From the NCBI GenBank assembly GCA_003427395.1, contig BFEA01000889.1, forward strand, positions 198,752 through 230,756: a DNA stretch of 32,005 bases, in the 5' to 3' direction. The notes beneath the pieces are model-generated. The model had not been told where the DNA came from. It did no database searches and saw nothing but the letters and a program-made list of their open reading frames with translations. Position 1 is the stretch's first letter. Each line of letters begins with the position of its first letter. This DNA is from Chara braunii (taxonomy: Eukaryota > Streptophyta > Charophyceae > Charales > Characeae). The position numbers and the translations under genes were made by a program. Positions 8,590 through 19,134 of the stretch are shown here, piece by piece.

Positions 8590-9760
8590 CCAACGCCTGA
8601 AGTGGGGAAGGCAACATTACCACTTCAGCAAGAGTAAGAGCGGCTAACACTCCTACTGGCCCTAGGTGTTTCCCTGCGAAGTGCTCGTAGAAGCACCGCC
8701 AGGGTTTGAAGATAAGCCCACCACCATTGGGGAGGCTACCTTCGTTGTGACCTTCTTGCCTCGACAAGTCCTGGACGTGTGGCCATAGTTGCCACAATTC
8801 AGGCAAGTACCCCTAGCAACTCGGTCCCCCCACACCTCGTAATCAAAATGAAGTTTTACCCATGCGGGCGTTCCTTCGTCGCTCTGACCCTTGGACCGGC
8901 CTACCTTCTGCTTCCCGGTTTCCCTAGCCTTCTCTTTGATAGGAGCCACGACTCCCGAATCTGAAGTCTCGTTGGCCCCATCCTGCTCTGTCTCATTCCC
9001 ATAGTCTGGGAAGTCGTCAATCTCAATCGCCTGGCCATCATGGTCGACGAACACGAGTTGACCTTTCTTCTTCCAATCTTGGGGAAGTCTCTTCTTCCTA
9101 CCATCCGACTGACCCTGATGCGCAAACCCAAGCTTAGCGTCTATATCTAAGGCTTTCTTGCTGAACGTACCGAAGCTATGGACATCGATGTTGGCGTCGT
9201 CCACCAGTTTATTTTTGACATTTGTAGGCAGACATGTCAAATAATCTGTGAGGAGCACCTGCGGGTCGTAGCGCACACTAGGTACTACGATCAGATGTTC
9301 TATGGCATCTGTGACCTCGCTTACAGTCCGGTACCTTTTGGAACAGAGACTGTTGATCGCGTCAGTGGCTTTCTGAGCCCCTTGAGGGTTATGCCACCTG
9401 TTGTACACAGTCCGTACGAAGTCTTCCAATGAGCCCAGGCATTGCAGTTTTGACCATCATGCTGTCGATCCCTCGAAAAAGGAGGCAGCGACTATAACTT
9501 CTTGCTCCGGCCTAGTGAGCTTGTGCGTCACATAGGTAGGCACAATCCTCACTGAGGTATCCAGGTCCTCAACCTTCTTCTTGTCGCCAGAGAAGGGCAT
9601 CGGACTCAGCAAGGGAATCTTGGGCATCCACTACATGGTTTGGATTTGCCCAGGTGATGGCTGCAGTGGCTGCATAGCCACTGAGACAGGTTGCTGCGTG
9701 CTAACCTGAGCCTGTTCTGATGATGGCAGTGTAGCTGCCACCGTCGTTGATGGTGCTGAA
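8590..9760 (-). pseudogene. Gag remnant with zinc knuckle (element 2)
   Basis: The main frame (9429-8662) holds a Gag-type helical domain with FVRTVYNRW and a CCHC knuckle of the form C-X2-C-X4-H-X4-C (CLNCGNYGHTSRTC, near 8770-8810). Upstream of its ATG the same protein continues in broken frames up to about 9760, including a PMPFSGDKKK segment and a glutamine/proline-rich start. Acidic and lysine-rich linkers lie before the knuckle. After 8662 the frame breaks into the protease module. The function would be particle assembly and RNA packaging; it is not translatable in full. Confidence 0.85.
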
Positions 9761-10557
9761 GAAACTCTTAAGGACCGGTGTCAGGCGGCTGCCTACCAGC
9801 CGAATACCCTTTTTTGAAAAATGCAAACTTCTTGAACATGTTTTTTTTGTTGTTTTGCATGATTTTGGCGTATGTATGCATGTGAGCGAGGGGTTTGAAG
9901 GAAAGCCTAGGGTTCTTGGCCTTCGTACTAACCCATGGGCAGGCAAGGAAGGTGGCCCGGGCACGGTCACGGGAGGGGCCGAACACGGACGGAAAACATG
10001 GGATTTTGGTAGAGCAAGTGGATCTTAAAGGAAACTGGGATCGGAGGAGAGATGCGCCGCGATTGCCAATAACTGCGGAGTTTGTCTGGGTAGACTCGGG
10101 CGGCTCGATGAAGGTTGACACCGATACGAGAAACCACAGTAAGAGGGTCGCTCAGAGAGGTCAACCCGAAGCACTCAGCGCAATACCATGATGATAGCAA
10201 CAGGAGGACACTCAGACCGACGAGATTGCGGTTTTGGATAAGCACAAGTAAGGATTCGGCATGCTCGCTATGGCTTGGGGGTTAGCTCAGTGCTATTGGG
10301 CATACACGCCCTGAGGCCAGCAGAACCAGCTCGGGCGATCGACATATCGGCCGCGACTGGCGATGCCGCCTTAAAGGGGACAGGCGGAAAGTGGGTTGAC
10401 GGGATAGGATGGAGTTGGGGAGAAACAAACGCGCCCGGCGTGCTCAGCAGACACCTTCCAGGCGGCAGCACACGAGGAACGACGTCTGAATGTGGACCAA
10501 GCAAGGGGAAATGTACACCAGGCCAACCCAGCCAATTGAGGGCCAACATCGCGCGAT
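9761..10557. other. No gene supported; possible 5' leader of element 2
   Basis: Open frames on both strands are short and unconvincing. Position fits an untranslated leader upstream of element 2 Gag. A tRNA A-box-like TTAGCTCAGTG occurs near 10279 without a matching B-box or cloverleaf. Confidence 0.4.
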
Positions 10558-11000
10558 GGGAAAGTGGAAGCTCCAATTGTTTCTTGCAGAGCATAGAGCC
10601 AAGGTGAGGTGGTGAAGGAGTGAAATGGGAGAACCGATCGAGGAAACAAGATAAAAAGAAGGAGAAATTGGGAAAATCTTCGATTGGAGGAGGGGAGTCG
10701 AGGCGAGATCGGTCTTGGGGAGAGCTGGGAAGTATAGTAAAAGAAGTTAACGTCACGCGGCGGGAAAGTGGAAGCTCCAACCGTTTCTTGCAGAGCGTAG
10801 AGCCAAGGTGTGGTGGTGAAGGACTGAAGCAGGAGAATCGATCGAGGAAACAAGAAAAAAGGAGGAATTGGGAAAATCTTCGATTGGAGGAGGGGGGTCG
10901 AGGCGAGATCGGTCTGGGGGAGAGTCGGGAAGTGTAGGGAAGGTGCATCAGACAACGGAAAACGGAAGCTCCTATCGTGGAACAACAGGGAGGCGGTAAA
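10548..11000. repeat. ~205-bp tandem repeat, about 2.2 copies
   Basis: Copies align by GGAAGCTCC at 10566, 10771 and 10964 (spacing 205 and 193). Units one and two share the GGGAAAGTGG opening, a TTTCTTGCAGAGC segment and a GGGAAAATCTTCGATTGG segment; the third is partial. Two long overlapping minus frames (11110-10268 and 11351-10371) span the array. Being open in two frames at once, they are probably products of repetition and purine skew, not genes. Confidence 0.85.
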
Positions 11001-11335
11001 GGGGGAAAGCGGGAAGACCGGTTGAAGAAGGAAGGAAGAGGCGGGAAAAACGAAAATTTGTGAAAGTTTTGATGAAGCAGTCGGAACTGATGGTGGCCTA
11101 CGGAGGCCATGATGATTGGAGGAAGGATACAGAAGGAGGATTGATCTGGAAGGAGAAAGGGTGAGGAAGTAGTGTAAAAGACACAGTAGAGAGAAACGAA
11201 GGGGGGAGTTTTTTGGTGGCGCCCGATACCAGTTGAATGCCGGACGTACGAGAGGACGAGAGAGGGACGCAGCCGTGTACGGAGCCCGCTTTCGGGAAGC
11301 GGAGAGCGGTCGGGAACGCACGCTCGAGAGGCGAG
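11001..11335. other. Purine-rich spacer, no gene
   Basis: No repeat or coding signal is evident. A primer-binding-site-like word, TGGCGCCCGATACCA, lies at 11217-11231 and is weakly plausible on either strand. Confidence 0.4.
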
Positions 11336-11850
11336 GGCGTTCGGAGAGCAATCACGAGGCAGCGGACGGGAACGTGCGCACGGAGGGCGATCGTTCGAGA
11401 AGTGAGGGCGCGTGGAGAGCAGTCACGAAGCGGCGTGCGGATACTCGAGTTCGAAGAGCACCCAGAGGGCGATCATGAAGCCGCACGCAAGGGCACGAGT
11501 ATGAGAAACGGGAGCTTTCAGTGAGCTATCACGAAGCAGCATGCCACAACTCGCCTTCACGAAGCGAGAGCGATAGGAGAGCAGTCACGAAGCTGCTTTT
11601 GAGAAATGAAGAGCACCTGGAGGGCAAAAACGAAGCCGCATTTAGGGGGTCGTGTACGAGAAGCGAGAATGCTCGGTGAGCGATCGCGAAGCAGTATACC
11701 ATACCTCGCTTTCGAGGAAGCGTGAGAGATCACGAAGCAGTGCACAGCAACTCGCGTTCGAGGAGCGAGAGTGCTCGGGGAGCGATCACGAAGCCGCTGC
11801 TCGCATTCGACAAGCTGGAGAGGTGGCGGGCGATCACGAGGGCGTTTGCA
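11336..11850. repeat. Degenerate array of GCGATCACGAAGC-type motifs
   Basis: About eleven variants of a 13-bp word occur at roughly 50-100 bp intervals: near 11345, 11421, 11470, 11525, 11555, 11585, 11625, 11680, 11725, 11782 and 11830. The core is TCACGAAGC, with GAGAGC or GAGGGC companions and TTCGAGRAGCGAG between units. GC-rich and without a believable coding frame. Confidence 0.65.
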
Positions 11851-12134
11851 ACCGATAGACGCGCGCCCCCGGCGGAAGGTCTCGAGGCCGATACTAACTG
11901 AGTGAGGGATTACGAGCCCAAGCCAGGAAGCTTCTACCAGCGTCAATACCAGCGCGATGAGACATCGTGAGGTTGCTTGTCGAGGGATCGTGTGTCTGGG
12001 GCTGGTCGCCAGTACCAGCGGGCGCATTCGGTCCTGGCCGTGTTCCAGCCCCCTTTCGTTGGTAATTGGAATCCGTAGGGTGTACGGCGATCTGGTTTTG
12101 GGGCTAACGGGGTCTCAGTCAAGGAAACAGAGGG
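11851..12134. other. No feature recognised
   Basis: GC-balanced DNA between the 13-bp motif array and the GATA/GA microsatellite. Short open frames only. Confidence 0.4.
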
Positions 12135-12184
12135 AGATAGATAGATAGATACATAGATAGATATATAGATAGATAGATAGATAG

Positions 12185-12243
<59 letters not shown>

Positions 12244-12299
12244 CAGGAAAAGACAGAGAAAGAGGGAACGAGAGAAGTCAGAGGGAGAGAGAGAGAGAC

Positions 12300-12352
<53 letters not shown>

Positions 12353-12442
12353 AAGAAAAGAGAGAAATAGAGGGAAAGAGAGAAGACAGAAAAAGAGAGA
12401 GAGAGGGGGAGAGAGAAAGCCAAAGAGAGAGAGGGAGGGAGA
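12135..12442. repeat. (GATA)n followed by (GA)n microsatellite
   Basis: GATA units with a few substitutions run to about 12212, then imperfect GA-rich sequence runs to about 12442. The long leucine/serine reading frames over it on the minus strand are products of the repeat. Confidence 0.95.
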
Positions 12443-12712
12443 AGGAAAGCCCGGGCTTGCCCTTGTGGATCTGCAGGTGCCCCGGCGGCCGTCTGGCTGA
12501 GTGAGAAGAGCTCTCCCAGAATCGACGGCGGGTAACGTAAACCGGTACCATTGAGACTTTGACGGTTGAGCACTCGCGCGGTCGGCAGTCTGCAGGAAAC
12601 TTTTCGAACAAAAAGACGAGTTTTGAGTTTTGTGCGATTTAATTCGGGCTGTTTTCGAGTGTCGAGGAGTTGAAGTCGGTCTGCAGAAGGGAGCACAGGT
12701 GAATGGCAAAAC
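12443..12712. other. No gene recognised
   Basis: Unique-looking sequence between the microsatellite and the 134-bp tandem repeat. Nothing else is supported. Confidence 0.4.
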
Positions 12713-13015
12713 CACCGGGTCTGTTTTGAGTCCTATGCAGTCGGGGCTCAGAGTCAAGAAAAAAGGGTTTCCCTGTTCAGAACGGTCGGGTGTGGTTTTG
12801 CTTTCGAGTTCTGTGGAAAAAGAGTCTTTCTGTTCAGCGCGGTCAGGCGTGGGTCTGTTTTGAGTTCTTTGCAGTTGGGGCTCGGAGTCAAGAAAAAAGG
12901 GTCTCCTTGTTCAGAACGGTCGGGTGTGAGTTTGCTTTTGAGTTCTGTGCAAAAAGGGTCTTTCTGTTCTGCGCGGTCAGGTGTGGGTCCGCTTTTGAAT
13001 TCTAGGCTGTTAGGG
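12713..13015. repeat. 134-bp tandem repeat, two copies plus a partial third
   Basis: CTGTTTTGAG recurs at 12721 and 12855, and GGGCTC(A/G)GAGTCAAG at 12744 and 12878, both 134 bp apart. Each unit itself contains two related halves built around CTGTTC(A/T)G and GGTC(A/G)GG(T/C)GTG. The period is not a multiple of three, arguing against coding use. A poly-G run follows at about 13044. Confidence 0.88.
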
Positions 13016-13095
13016 ATCGCGTGACCAGTCGTCAAAAAAAGAGGGGGGGGGGGGTCTTTCTGTTCCGAGCAACGGGTAAAGGTCGGTTTTAAGCA

Positions 13096-13990
13096 CTACG
13101 CGGTCGGGCGCATCGATACGAAAGGGGCTGTGCGTCCAGTTATTGAAAGGGAACTTCCCAACGCCAAAAAGTCGGGTCTGTCCGTAGTGAGTTCTAAGGG
13201 TGACTTGAGGCCCGAGAGGAGCTCTTCTAATCGAGGAGGGGAGCTTGAATTCTGAGCTGCCGGGATTGACCCTCGACTGGCTTGACACCGGACCACTACT
13301 GCTACTAAACCACCTGTTGGAGGCATGCCAAACATGGGAGAAAATGAGGGCCCTACCGGCGATGGTGTCACTGAGGGACCTGCAACCGAAAGGGGAGCTA
13401 CAACGTACCGAGGCTGCCTCATCACTGGACGAGGAGCCTGAAGTGCAGCCAGAATCCGGTTCTATCCAGGCACCAGTTCAGCCGGCACTTCCTGCTGCAC
13501 AACCTGCGTTTCTGCCACGCAAGGGAGCGAATTATGCAGCGCTTGCAATGCAGGATCAAGTGTTGACTCGTCTAGTGCCTCTAATCTACTTAGCTCCTGT
13601 CTCTTGCTCCCTATTCTAGCTTTTCTCAATATAGCTCTGTCTCCTCTCTGCTGCCTCTCTCAACAGCAGCTGCAGCTGGTCATGAAGTTCTTCTGCTTGG
13701 AGGATCTCATAATCCTCCGGTGTGAGTTGAGTCTGTTGGCTGACTTGCGAACCAACAGTCCGACTAAAGGAAACATGAGAAGCACTCTGACTGACTCCTG
13801 ACAAAGTGGCCTGGGACGAGGCCTGTGACATGCTGGAGGCGGTAGCTATCGCGGCCTCTAAGCTGGCTGCTGCTGACCTAACCCTCCTTAATGTTGCCCT
13901 CTCCCTAGCTTCCCTCCGCAGCCTCCTTTCCTCTCCTAGAGCTAACTCTTGAAAAGTGATCGGACGACTGAGAGCAGTTCTACGTGTAAC
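13096..13990 (-). pseudogene. Gag N-terminal fragment of a third retroelement (element 3)
   Basis: Reading down from 13990, the minus strand encodes a charged coiled-coil region (RPITFQELALGEERRLRREA), then a serine/glutamine linker, then EDYEILQAEELHDQLQLLL, and then a leucine-rich segment containing LDPALQALHNSL. This resembles the helical N-terminal region of plant-type Ty3/gypsy Gag proteins, judged by style and memory, not by search. The frame shifts at least twice, near 13617 and near 13985, and a stop interrupts near 13460. Beyond it 13425-13096 stays open but is proline/serine-rich and unrecognised. No protease or RT follows on this strand, so only the Gag end survives. Confidence 0.6.
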
Positions 13991-15158
13991 TCTTAAGGGG
14001 TTCCACTAATCGTTCCTCCTCCCCACTACTGCTTTGCTTCACTCATGAGCTACAGTGTGATCTAAACTAGAATCCACACTGAATCCTACCTCAGCATGAC
14101 ACCCAACTGAGTATGATATGCAAATATCTTCGGTCAGCATGGAGAGAAACAGTCAAGTGGACAATGACAACTAATGTCAGATCCTACAGGTAACACTAGT
14201 TCTGTTTTTAGATTACTTTGATACAGAATGCAATGCAGCAAGGAAGGTACTATCCTATCTGCAGCTGTCTGTCAGTTGTCAAGAAGTCAGTACAACTAAA
14301 TAATCAAAAATAAAACAGTTTACCTGTGGAGATGTATGCTGGATGGCAGTTCATCTAATTTGTACAACAGCGAACAGTTACCGGAATCCCCCCTCTCCCT
14401 GTATCCTTCTTGAGTGGTCACTTTGTGTCAACCGCCCTGAGCATCTGGTTGAGCAGCGTGTCTGAAGGTGTGCAATCCGGCCCACCCCTGTGCCCCAAGT
14501 CTATGCCGAACCTGCCAGCCCCTACATGTTGTTTACCCTCGCATGCAACAAGTCTTACATCCGGTTTGATCTGGCTGATCAAGAGGCAGTTTAAGGACAG
14601 CCCCCAAGGTCCTCAGGAATTATTTAACGTCGCAGACAGGACGACGATCACAGCCAGGGCTCAACACCGGAACCCGCCAGAAATATTTATAGACGGTCTG
14701 GTGAGTGTCTCTCAAAGGGCTGGCATGCCCTGCATGACCTCTATTGCGTAGCAGCAGAACCAAGGACTTGCGGCAAAGCATGCGTGTAGTCCCAGCGGGT
14801 TGGCATGGTGACCATGACCCGAGTGCTTCATCCAGGGCCCTTCAGAGGCTTTGCCCGTCTCCCACCAGCTTGCTGCCCAGGAAGAATGTCGACTCAAGGT
14901 TGAGCGGTCGCAACACCTCACATTGAGAGGACTCTCAAGACAGAACTTACTTCCTCTCGGTAAGAAGTAATGAAGAGGGTAGATAAGGAAGAGTGCAACG
15001 TATCTCATAATGCTCCCCCCAACCACAGATTTCTCACCGGCAACCTGATGTGCATTTATGATGAATGGTCTTTGCCTCGGCACAACCGACAGCAGAATGC
15101 AGTTCCACCTCGGCTTAAATGCCACATCAGCGAGCTCTCATCAACCAGCGTACCCCTA
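13991..15158. other. No gene recognised
   Basis: GC-balanced sequence with short open frames on both strands (longest 137 codons at 15125-14712, minus) that match nothing I know. It may be the 5' part of the dispersed repeat that follows, or intronic host DNA upstream of the TMEM115-type exons. Confidence 0.4.
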
Positions 15159-15568
15159 TGTCACCACATAGCTTCCTGGCGCGCCCACACGAACCTGGGC
15201 CGCCAATCGTTCAGCGCCCAAGCCTTATTACTGCCGCACACCTCATTGCTAAGAACCAATGAAGCGCAGTTTGAACCAGCTCGGATACCAAATTGCAAGG
15301 AAAATGAGCTATAGCGAGACGACAATATCTCGATTGCACAATCATATTGAAAGCCAGAGAGTATCACAGTGTCACCACATAGCTTCCTGGCGTGCCCACC
15401 GCCAATCGTTCAACACCCAAGCCTTATTACTGCCCCACACCTCATTGCGAAGAACCAATGAAGCGCAGTTTGAACCAGCTCGGATGCCAAATTGCAAGGA
15501 AAATGAGCAATAGCGAGATGACAATATCTCGATTGCACAATCACATTGAAAGCCAGAGAGTATCACAG
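15159..15568. repeat. Tandem duplication, 211 bp and 199 bp
   Basis: Copy one is 15159-15369 and copy two 15370-15568; both begin TGTCACCACATAGCTTCCTGG and end GTATCACAG. The second lacks a 12-bp segment present in the first (ACGAACCTGGGC, near 15191), which exactly accounts for the length difference. Few other substitutions are seen, so the duplication is fairly recent. Confidence 0.95.
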
Positions 15569-16510
15569 TGTCCAGAAAGCAGCATTGCACCAATATAACA
15601 CCAATGGAGAATAGTAACACGGAAAACCTAATGTCAATGAGAGCTTGCTCTCACCACCACCAACATAAGTGTCCAGGCCCTTCTCTCTACTTGGCGCTCG
15701 GCGCCCAGCTTACTTCCTACACAGCTACTATCTGTCTACTAATTGACAATGCAACTGTTGACGTCAGCAGCCCACGAAGGACTTGAAGATGTCGCCCAAT
15801 GCAGACCATCGCCAATACCAGGTATGTGCCCTCACATCATCATCATCATCATCCTTCTCTCTCTCCCTCGACTTACACCCACGTCTTCCCTCTGTAGACC
15901 CGAAGACCACCTCTGCGCCTCATTGTAGTCCGAGCTCCAGCCAGCTATGGAGGCTGGGCTATGGCACTGCCCTCAGCAGCGCCCTGCTTCCTGCACGACC
16001 GCACACGCGCAGCACCTTGCCCTTAGCGCTCAGCAGCCCGCGAGCAAATGCTCCGGCAGCGCTGCCACATCATCTGGCGAGTGCCTGAATGAGAGCCCAG
16101 GCAGCGAGCTCTTTCCTATATGGAAAGAGCTTGCCTGCCCCGGCGCCCTGGCTGGCCTGGGCCTCTGCCCAGAAGCTTCCGATAGGCCCCAGGAGGCTGT
16201 GCGTCTGTTGCAGCTGCTGGGCCTCGTTCGGTTGGGCCTCCCAACTGTCTGTGTATGGGGCCGCGGTTCTTGCCCAGGGCCTGCATTTCCGGAAAGGCCT
16301 GGAAGGCGGTGGAATATCTTTGCTGCTCGGCCTTTGTTTCCCTCAACCAACTGGAGCGTCACAACTGCCTGGATCCCAAATACGAAATTGACAGCAATGG
16401 GCCTCTTCAGATTTGTGAGGCCCGCCTTCACTTACGGCGGGCACACCTGTAACAGGGGCCCCTTAACCCTGCCGAGGATCCAGATCCTCGCACAAGTATC
16501 AGGTGGGGCC
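15159..16510 (+). repeat. Dispersed repeat family II, copy 1
   Basis: The stretch is homologous to 21945-22905 in the same orientation. Shared landmarks in order are TGC-AAGGAA...TGAGCAATAG, GGCGCTCGGCGCCCAG (about 15694 and 22171), ATTGACAATG-type segments, a CACCAGGTATGT-like segment, GGCCTGC and CCAGGGCCTG words, CAACCAACTGG, and a CTCGCACA end. It runs into an LTR promoter at 16544-17014, so it may be U3 of a related LTR family. No coding capacity is recognised. Confidence 0.65.
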
Positions 16511-16543
16511 GCAGATCACTTGGGCCTGGGACTGAAGGCAGGC

Positions 16544-16591
16544 CAGACCACCGGCGAACCAGACCACCGGTGAACCAGACCACCGGCGAAA
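16544..16591 (+). promoter_or_regulatory. Three 16-bp tandem repeats upstream of the LTR B TATA box
   Basis: CAGACCACCGG(C/T)GAA(C/A) occurs three times with no gap (16544, 16560, 16576), ending 3 bp before TATAAA at 16595. Tandem U3 repeats of this kind often act as enhancers in LTRs. None of the other LTRs here has it. Confidence 0.75.
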
Positions 16592-17014
16592 CAGTATAAA
16601 TCAAGAGGCAGCGCCCAGCCATTGATTCAGTCACCTGCGAGCCATGCGGAAGCGTTGCTTGTGCGACTTGTGCATTCGGAGGTCTGCAGGTGCTTGAAGA
16701 CGAAGAGGGCAGAGGAGGACAACGGCGACCATAGCTGCCAGCACCTAGAGGAGGAAGACGACGACGGCCATAGCAGCCAAGCGCTGACGTCAACAGTTAG
16801 CGTCCAGTGTGTGTGTGTGTGGGTGCGTGGACATTCAGGGTAGATCCTAGTGCGTACGTGTATGAGTGAGAGTGTGTCTGATGGTGGTTGCAGTGTTCCA
16901 GTGGGAATTCAGACCAGCGTGCAGCTTCCATAGCCGCTAGATGTGAAGAGTTGACTTAAGCTGAGACTCACATGTATGCATGTTGCGAGTGAAATTGAGA
17001 CAAGTCTGATTGCA
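16544..17014 (+). mobile_element. LTR B, promoter-to-3'-end portion
   Basis: The TATAAATCAAGAGGCAGCGC block at 16595, the GAGCCATGCGGAAGCG segment downstream, GCCATAGC at 16767, CATGTATGCATG, and the end GTCTGATTGCA at 17014 all match LTRs A, C, D and E. The part upstream of the TATA box differs from those copies and joins dispersed repeat family II, so the 5' boundary is unresolved. Confidence 0.7.
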
Positions 17015-17505
17015 ATTTTGTTGCGATTGATCAACTGTTCAATTAACCTGGCTCAAATTCGAGCTCAGATCGTCACTCATACGACATGGAACGTTCACAG
17101 ATGATTCGTAAAGTCATGAGATGGCCAAAATAGCATCTGCCAAGGTGGAAAGCACTTCAAAACATTGATTATTTATACAAGCATCGAGTTCCAATTAGAA
17201 GCCGTTATGGCCACTGTTGCCATCATCATCATCAAGTACTTGCGTAACAATGGGACAATGCAGAAAACAAAAGATGGTGGGGGAAGAAGATAACGAGAAA
17301 AGGAGTTGGGAGAGGGTGTGAGGAAAAGAAAGGGGAAAAAAAGAAGGAAAAGAGACAGAGAGAGAGATAGATTGAGAGAGAGAACGAGCAATGAAGTAGA
17401 GGGATGACACAGATGGCATGCAGGAGAAAAAGAAGAAATGCCAATATGTAGGGAAACAAAAAAGGACCGACGCGCCCGATATCTTCACATAATGATGACG
17501 AATAC
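17015..17505. other. No gene recognised
   Basis: Unique-looking DNA with a purine-rich section at 17270-17400. Nothing coding is supported. Confidence 0.4.
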
Positions 17506-17545
<40 letters not shown>

Positions 17546-17632
17546 CAATCTATCTCTATCTCTCTCCCTCTGCCTGCCTCTCTCTNNNNNNNNNNNNNNN
17601 NNNNNNNNNNNNNNNNNNNNNNNNNNNNNNNN

Positions 17633-17704
<72 letters not shown>

Positions 17705-17774
17705 TTCCCTCTCTCTCTCTCTCTCTGACACACACACACTTCCTGAATACACTCGCTTCTCTCTCTCTCTCTCC
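17506..17774. repeat. (CT)n/(CTAT)n microsatellite containing an assembly gap
   Basis: CT-rich repeats flank 47 undetermined bases at 17586-17632. True length is unknown. Serine/leucine or arginine/glutamate reading frames across it are artefacts. Confidence 0.97.
17586..17632. other. Assembly gap (47 N)
   Basis: A run of Ns inside the CT repeat. The gap size may be a scaffolding estimate. Confidence 1.
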
Positions 17775-18161
17775 TAGGACTACAGCTATGACTGCCGTCT
17801 TGGTTCTCAACATCCCTAGCTATGGTGCTGATCGCCCTCCTCCTTCCTCGATTGGCTCAACTGCCCAACTCGCTGGGTTGCACGAGGGCTACAACAGAGC
17901 TTCTGCATCATACGAATTGGCGAGGGATGTGAACAGGTACTGCAGCCTCTATAAATAGCTACAGTTGATGTTTTTTGTCTGCCAGTCCACAGAAAGATGG
18001 AGTGTTTGAGAGGACATGCCACGGAATGATGTGATGAGCTCGTCCACAGAAAGAACACCTATTTTTGTGGGCTGATAGTTGCAGTGATTTCTGTGTCGTG
18101 TTTGCAATCCTTGTGTAAATGTGTATTGTGCTGGGTTTGCATGTGTGAGTGTATGTAGCGG
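17775..18161. other. Probable intronic or intergenic DNA; weak exon-like segment
   Basis: A 5-prime-open frame starting at the ATG at 17788 ends near a GTACTG donor-like site at about 17936, after a CTAG|GACTAC acceptor-like site. Its peptide matches nothing I know and not the N-terminus expected for TMEM115. I treat it as undecided. Confidence 0.3.
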
Positions 18162-18287
<126 letters not shown>

Positions 18288-18313
18288 TGACACATTTCTG
18301 CGATGTGTTGCAG

Positions 18314-18516
18314 TGGTTGTCTCCTATCGTCGTCCTGCTCTCCATCACATTGTGTGTGGTCTTTGGAGACCCACATGCTGTTCTGCCGTTCGTGATCTTT
18401 GGAACATATACAAGCTGGCTGTACCTCAGATTTTTCCAGACGAAGCCGGAAGGAAATCTGAAAGGAGATCCCAGCGAGGAGTTCAGCTTTGCATCCTTCT
18501 TCCCAGACTTATTGAG
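18314..18516 (+). CDS. TMEM115: TMEM115-family membrane protein, internal exon (DUF1751, rhomboid-like)
   Basis: A 203-nt exon bounded by TGTTGCAG acceptor and TTGAG|GTACAG donor; it starts in phase 0 and ends in phase 2. It encodes the end of a hydrophobic helix (PIVVLLSITLCVVFG), then GDPHAVLPFVIFGTYTSW, then LYLRFFQ, then GDPSEEFSFASFFPDLL. The family hallmarks GTY-SW-YLR and F-FA-FFP match human TMEM115 and its plant homologues, multi-span Golgi membrane proteins structurally related to rhomboid proteases and implicated in retrograde Golgi-to-ER transport. No catalytic Ser-His pair is expected. The N-terminal exons were not found upstream in the window. Splicing to the exon at 20380 restores frame. 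Identification is by remembered motifs; the symbol is that of the animal homologue. Confidence 0.82.
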
Positions 18517-18726
18517 GTACAGTGGCAACATCGTTGTTCTCTTTCTTTGTTGAATGCTTTCCTTGCAGCACTATGTTTTTGAATGTTGTAGTTGAATTGA
18601 AATGGTTTTCACCTTTGCAGTAGAACCAGAGCTCGATCCCTAGATCTGCCCTGAACCCGTGTACAGTACACTTTTTGCCCCATCAATGTTTGAACCCGTG
18701 ATCTGCCCTTAAAGTTGTCTGTCTAA

Positions 18727-19134
18727 GGGCCTCGCCACACCACTGTCGAAAGGCAAAAAAAATTGACGGCTGTCACAACAAATTCGACAGCCTCCATTCG
18801 ACAGTCTGCCCCCCTTTAGCCACACAGCACTGTAGAGTGCACGCACTTGTGAAAGCAAGATGGAAAAAGACGAATGCGCCTGAGGGTACAACAAGCATTA
18901 GTCCATCCAGACCTTACCCCCACTCACCAAATTTCAAAGAGAGGTCGATGGCGCAGTCGAGGACTGTCGAGAGCATTGGAGTAGCAGGCTGGGGATTCAA
19001 CACTTTCGACAGGAGGTGTCAAGAAGCATTCTCTGACAACTGGCGAATTTTCTTCACGTCTCCGACTTCGACAGCCTGTGTGGCAAAGAGAAACTGTCGA
19101 AAATCGCATCTTCGACCGTGGTGCGGCGAGGCCC
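18727..19134. mobile_element. PIF/Harbinger-like MITE (408 bp) nested in LTR C
   Basis: Terminal inverted repeats of at least 24 bp start GGGCCTCGCC(A/G)CACCAC and continue GTCGAA. The element is flanked by TAA on both sides (18724-18726, 19135-19137), the 3-bp TWA duplication typical of PIF/Harbinger. The interior has many subterminal TTCGACAG/CTGTCGA words in both orientations, as expected for transposase binding. No transposase frame is present, so it is non-autonomous. It is absent from LTRs A, D and E, so it inserted after LTR C did. Confidence 0.9.

Larger units (their letters stand above)
7390..9760 (-). mobile_element. Element 2: Ty3/gypsy retrotransposon, minus strand, cut at its RT
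   Basis: Reading from 9760 downward gives Gag with a zinc knuckle, protease, then RT as far as motif B. The RT stops exactly where LTR A of element 1 ends, just before the expected YxDD segment. The rest of Pol is absent downstream, which fits insertion of element 1 into element 2. Its Gag differs clearly from that of element 1, so it is a separate lineage. Reading frames are broken at several points. Confidence 0.85.

Noticed and set aside
10276-10330. Possible tRNA gene
   Set aside because: TTAGCTCAGTG looks like an A-box, but there is no GGTTCGA-type B-box or pairing acceptor stem at the right distance.
10268-11351. Two long overlapping minus-strand open frames (280 and 326 codons)
   Set aside because: Both are open over the same 205-bp tandem repeat, are low-complexity (P, S, F, L) and lack any recognisable domain; repetition and purine skew explain them.
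11943-12757. Long serine/leucine-rich minus frames
   Set aside because: They are translations of the GATA/GA microsatellite.
13245-13619. Plus-strand 124-codon open frame
   Set aside because: The opposite strand carries the better Gag-like coiled-coil sequence; this frame has no recognisable features.
15150-15570. CRISPR-like or satellite array
   Set aside because: Only two units of about 200 bp without spacers; a simple tandem duplication.
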